From Bacillota bacterium (lineage in GTDB: Bacteria; Bacillota_I; Bacilli_A; Erysipelotrichales; Erysipelotrichaceae), in NCBI GenBank assembly GCA_023426935.1, contig JAEZBR010000015.1, positions 1-5,027 on the forward strand: a stretch of DNA of 5,027 nucleotides, written 5' to 3'. Below the pieces are notes generated by a model. That model made no database searches. It was given only the letters and a program-made list of their open reading frames with translations, and was not told the DNA's origin. Position 1 is the first letter of the stretch. Each line of letters opens with the position of its first letter. A program made the translations under genes and the position numbers. Below, one piece after another: positions 4,915-5,027 of the stretch.

Positions 4915-5027
4915 AAATTTATCGGTAGGTGTTTTGAATAAGGTAGAAGTGTTTCTAGCTTCTCATTGTCGCTCATATCTATGCCTATCATCTGCTCAAG
5001 AATGTAGGTTAAGTAAGCTTCAGGCTT
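4899..5027 (-). CDS. IS66-family transposase, C-terminal end (partial, runs in from the right edge)
   Basis: The last 42 codons are visible. KPEAYLTYILEQMIG (1-15 of the visible part) and NEKLETLLPYSKHLP (21-35) match the short C-terminal IS66_C region, whose pattern is 'dPyaYL..vLer' followed by 'LLPW'; here LLPY stands in for LLPW. The catalytic DDE domain lies outside the window, so activity cannot be assessed. The frame is open from the window edge to TGA at 4899-4901, and the stop lies in the loop of an intrinsic terminator, an arrangement expected for an intact 3' end. The gene points away from the leader region and toward the flavodoxin operon, so read-through beyond its terminator would be antisense to the leader. 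Confidence 0.85.
   Translation of the reverse strand, partial: KPEAYLTYILEQMIGIDMSDNEKLETLLPYSKHLPINLKIRH

Larger units (their letters stand above)
4849..5027 (-). mobile_element. IS66-family insertion sequence, right end (partial)
   Basis: The element is identified by the transposase C-terminus at 4899-5027 and by GTAAGCG at 4849-4855, the GTAA-type terminus known for IS66-family elements. IS66 elements are usually 2-2.7 kb and duplicate 8 bp on insertion; the duplicated target copy at this end would be GCTATGCC (4841-4848). The other end is outside the window, so intactness and target duplication cannot be judged. The terminus lies 50 bp beyond the transposase stop. Confidence 0.7.

Overview
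The window reads as chromosomal DNA of a low-GC Gram-positive bacterium (Bacillota). Supporting signs are strong AGGAGG-type ribosome binding sites, sigma-A-like TATAAT boxes often preceded by TG, A/T-rich codon use with many TTA leucines, tightly packed or overlapping genes, and families common in gut Firmicutes (YoaP-type acetyltransferase, CatA-like acetyltransferase, Flavodoxin_4). The genus cannot be fixed from the sequence alone.

Layout. Positions 1-193 (minus) hold the start of a patatin-like phospholipase gene that runs out of the window. A 121-bp divergent intergenic region follows. Positions 315-2476 (plus) look like one operon of four genes: a small TIGR04076-type protein, a GNAT+YoaP acetyltransferase, a second GNAT acetyltransferase and a chloramphenicol-acetyltransferase-fold enzyme. 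The last three overlap by 14 and 11 bp. A LysR-type regulator (2477-3367, minus) converges on this operon with directly abutting stop codons. It diverges from a two-gene operon of a flavodoxin (3478-3984) and a RibD C-terminal/DHFR-like reductase (3985-4713), joined with no gap. A perfect 7-bp dyad in the lysR promoter makes this look like a self-contained redox regulon.

The right end is the most unusual part. After the reductase gene comes a near-consensus extended -10 promoter (4720-4748). The predicted transcript begins at a leader (4755-4838) built of three interleaved complementary pairs in the order a-b-a'-c-b'-c'. Hairpins a:a' and c:c' can form together, while b:b' (18 bp) is incompatible with them. 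c' contains a GGAG ribosome binding site followed 8 nt later by ATG (4844). This has the layout of a translational or riboswitch-like attenuator that hides the ribosome binding site of a downstream gene. That gene is not present, because an IS66-family element begins 5 nt into it, at GTAAGCG (4849). The element is on the minus strand; the window shows its right end, a terminator and the last 42 codons of its transposase.

How the genes may work together: the left operon is an acyl-transfer (detoxification or modification) cluster, and the right operon is a LysR-controlled flavin/NAD(P)H redox pair. The leader at the end belonged to a regulated gene that now seems to be interrupted. Substrates of all these enzymes are unknown. 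The family calls are well supported; the regulatory readings are inference.
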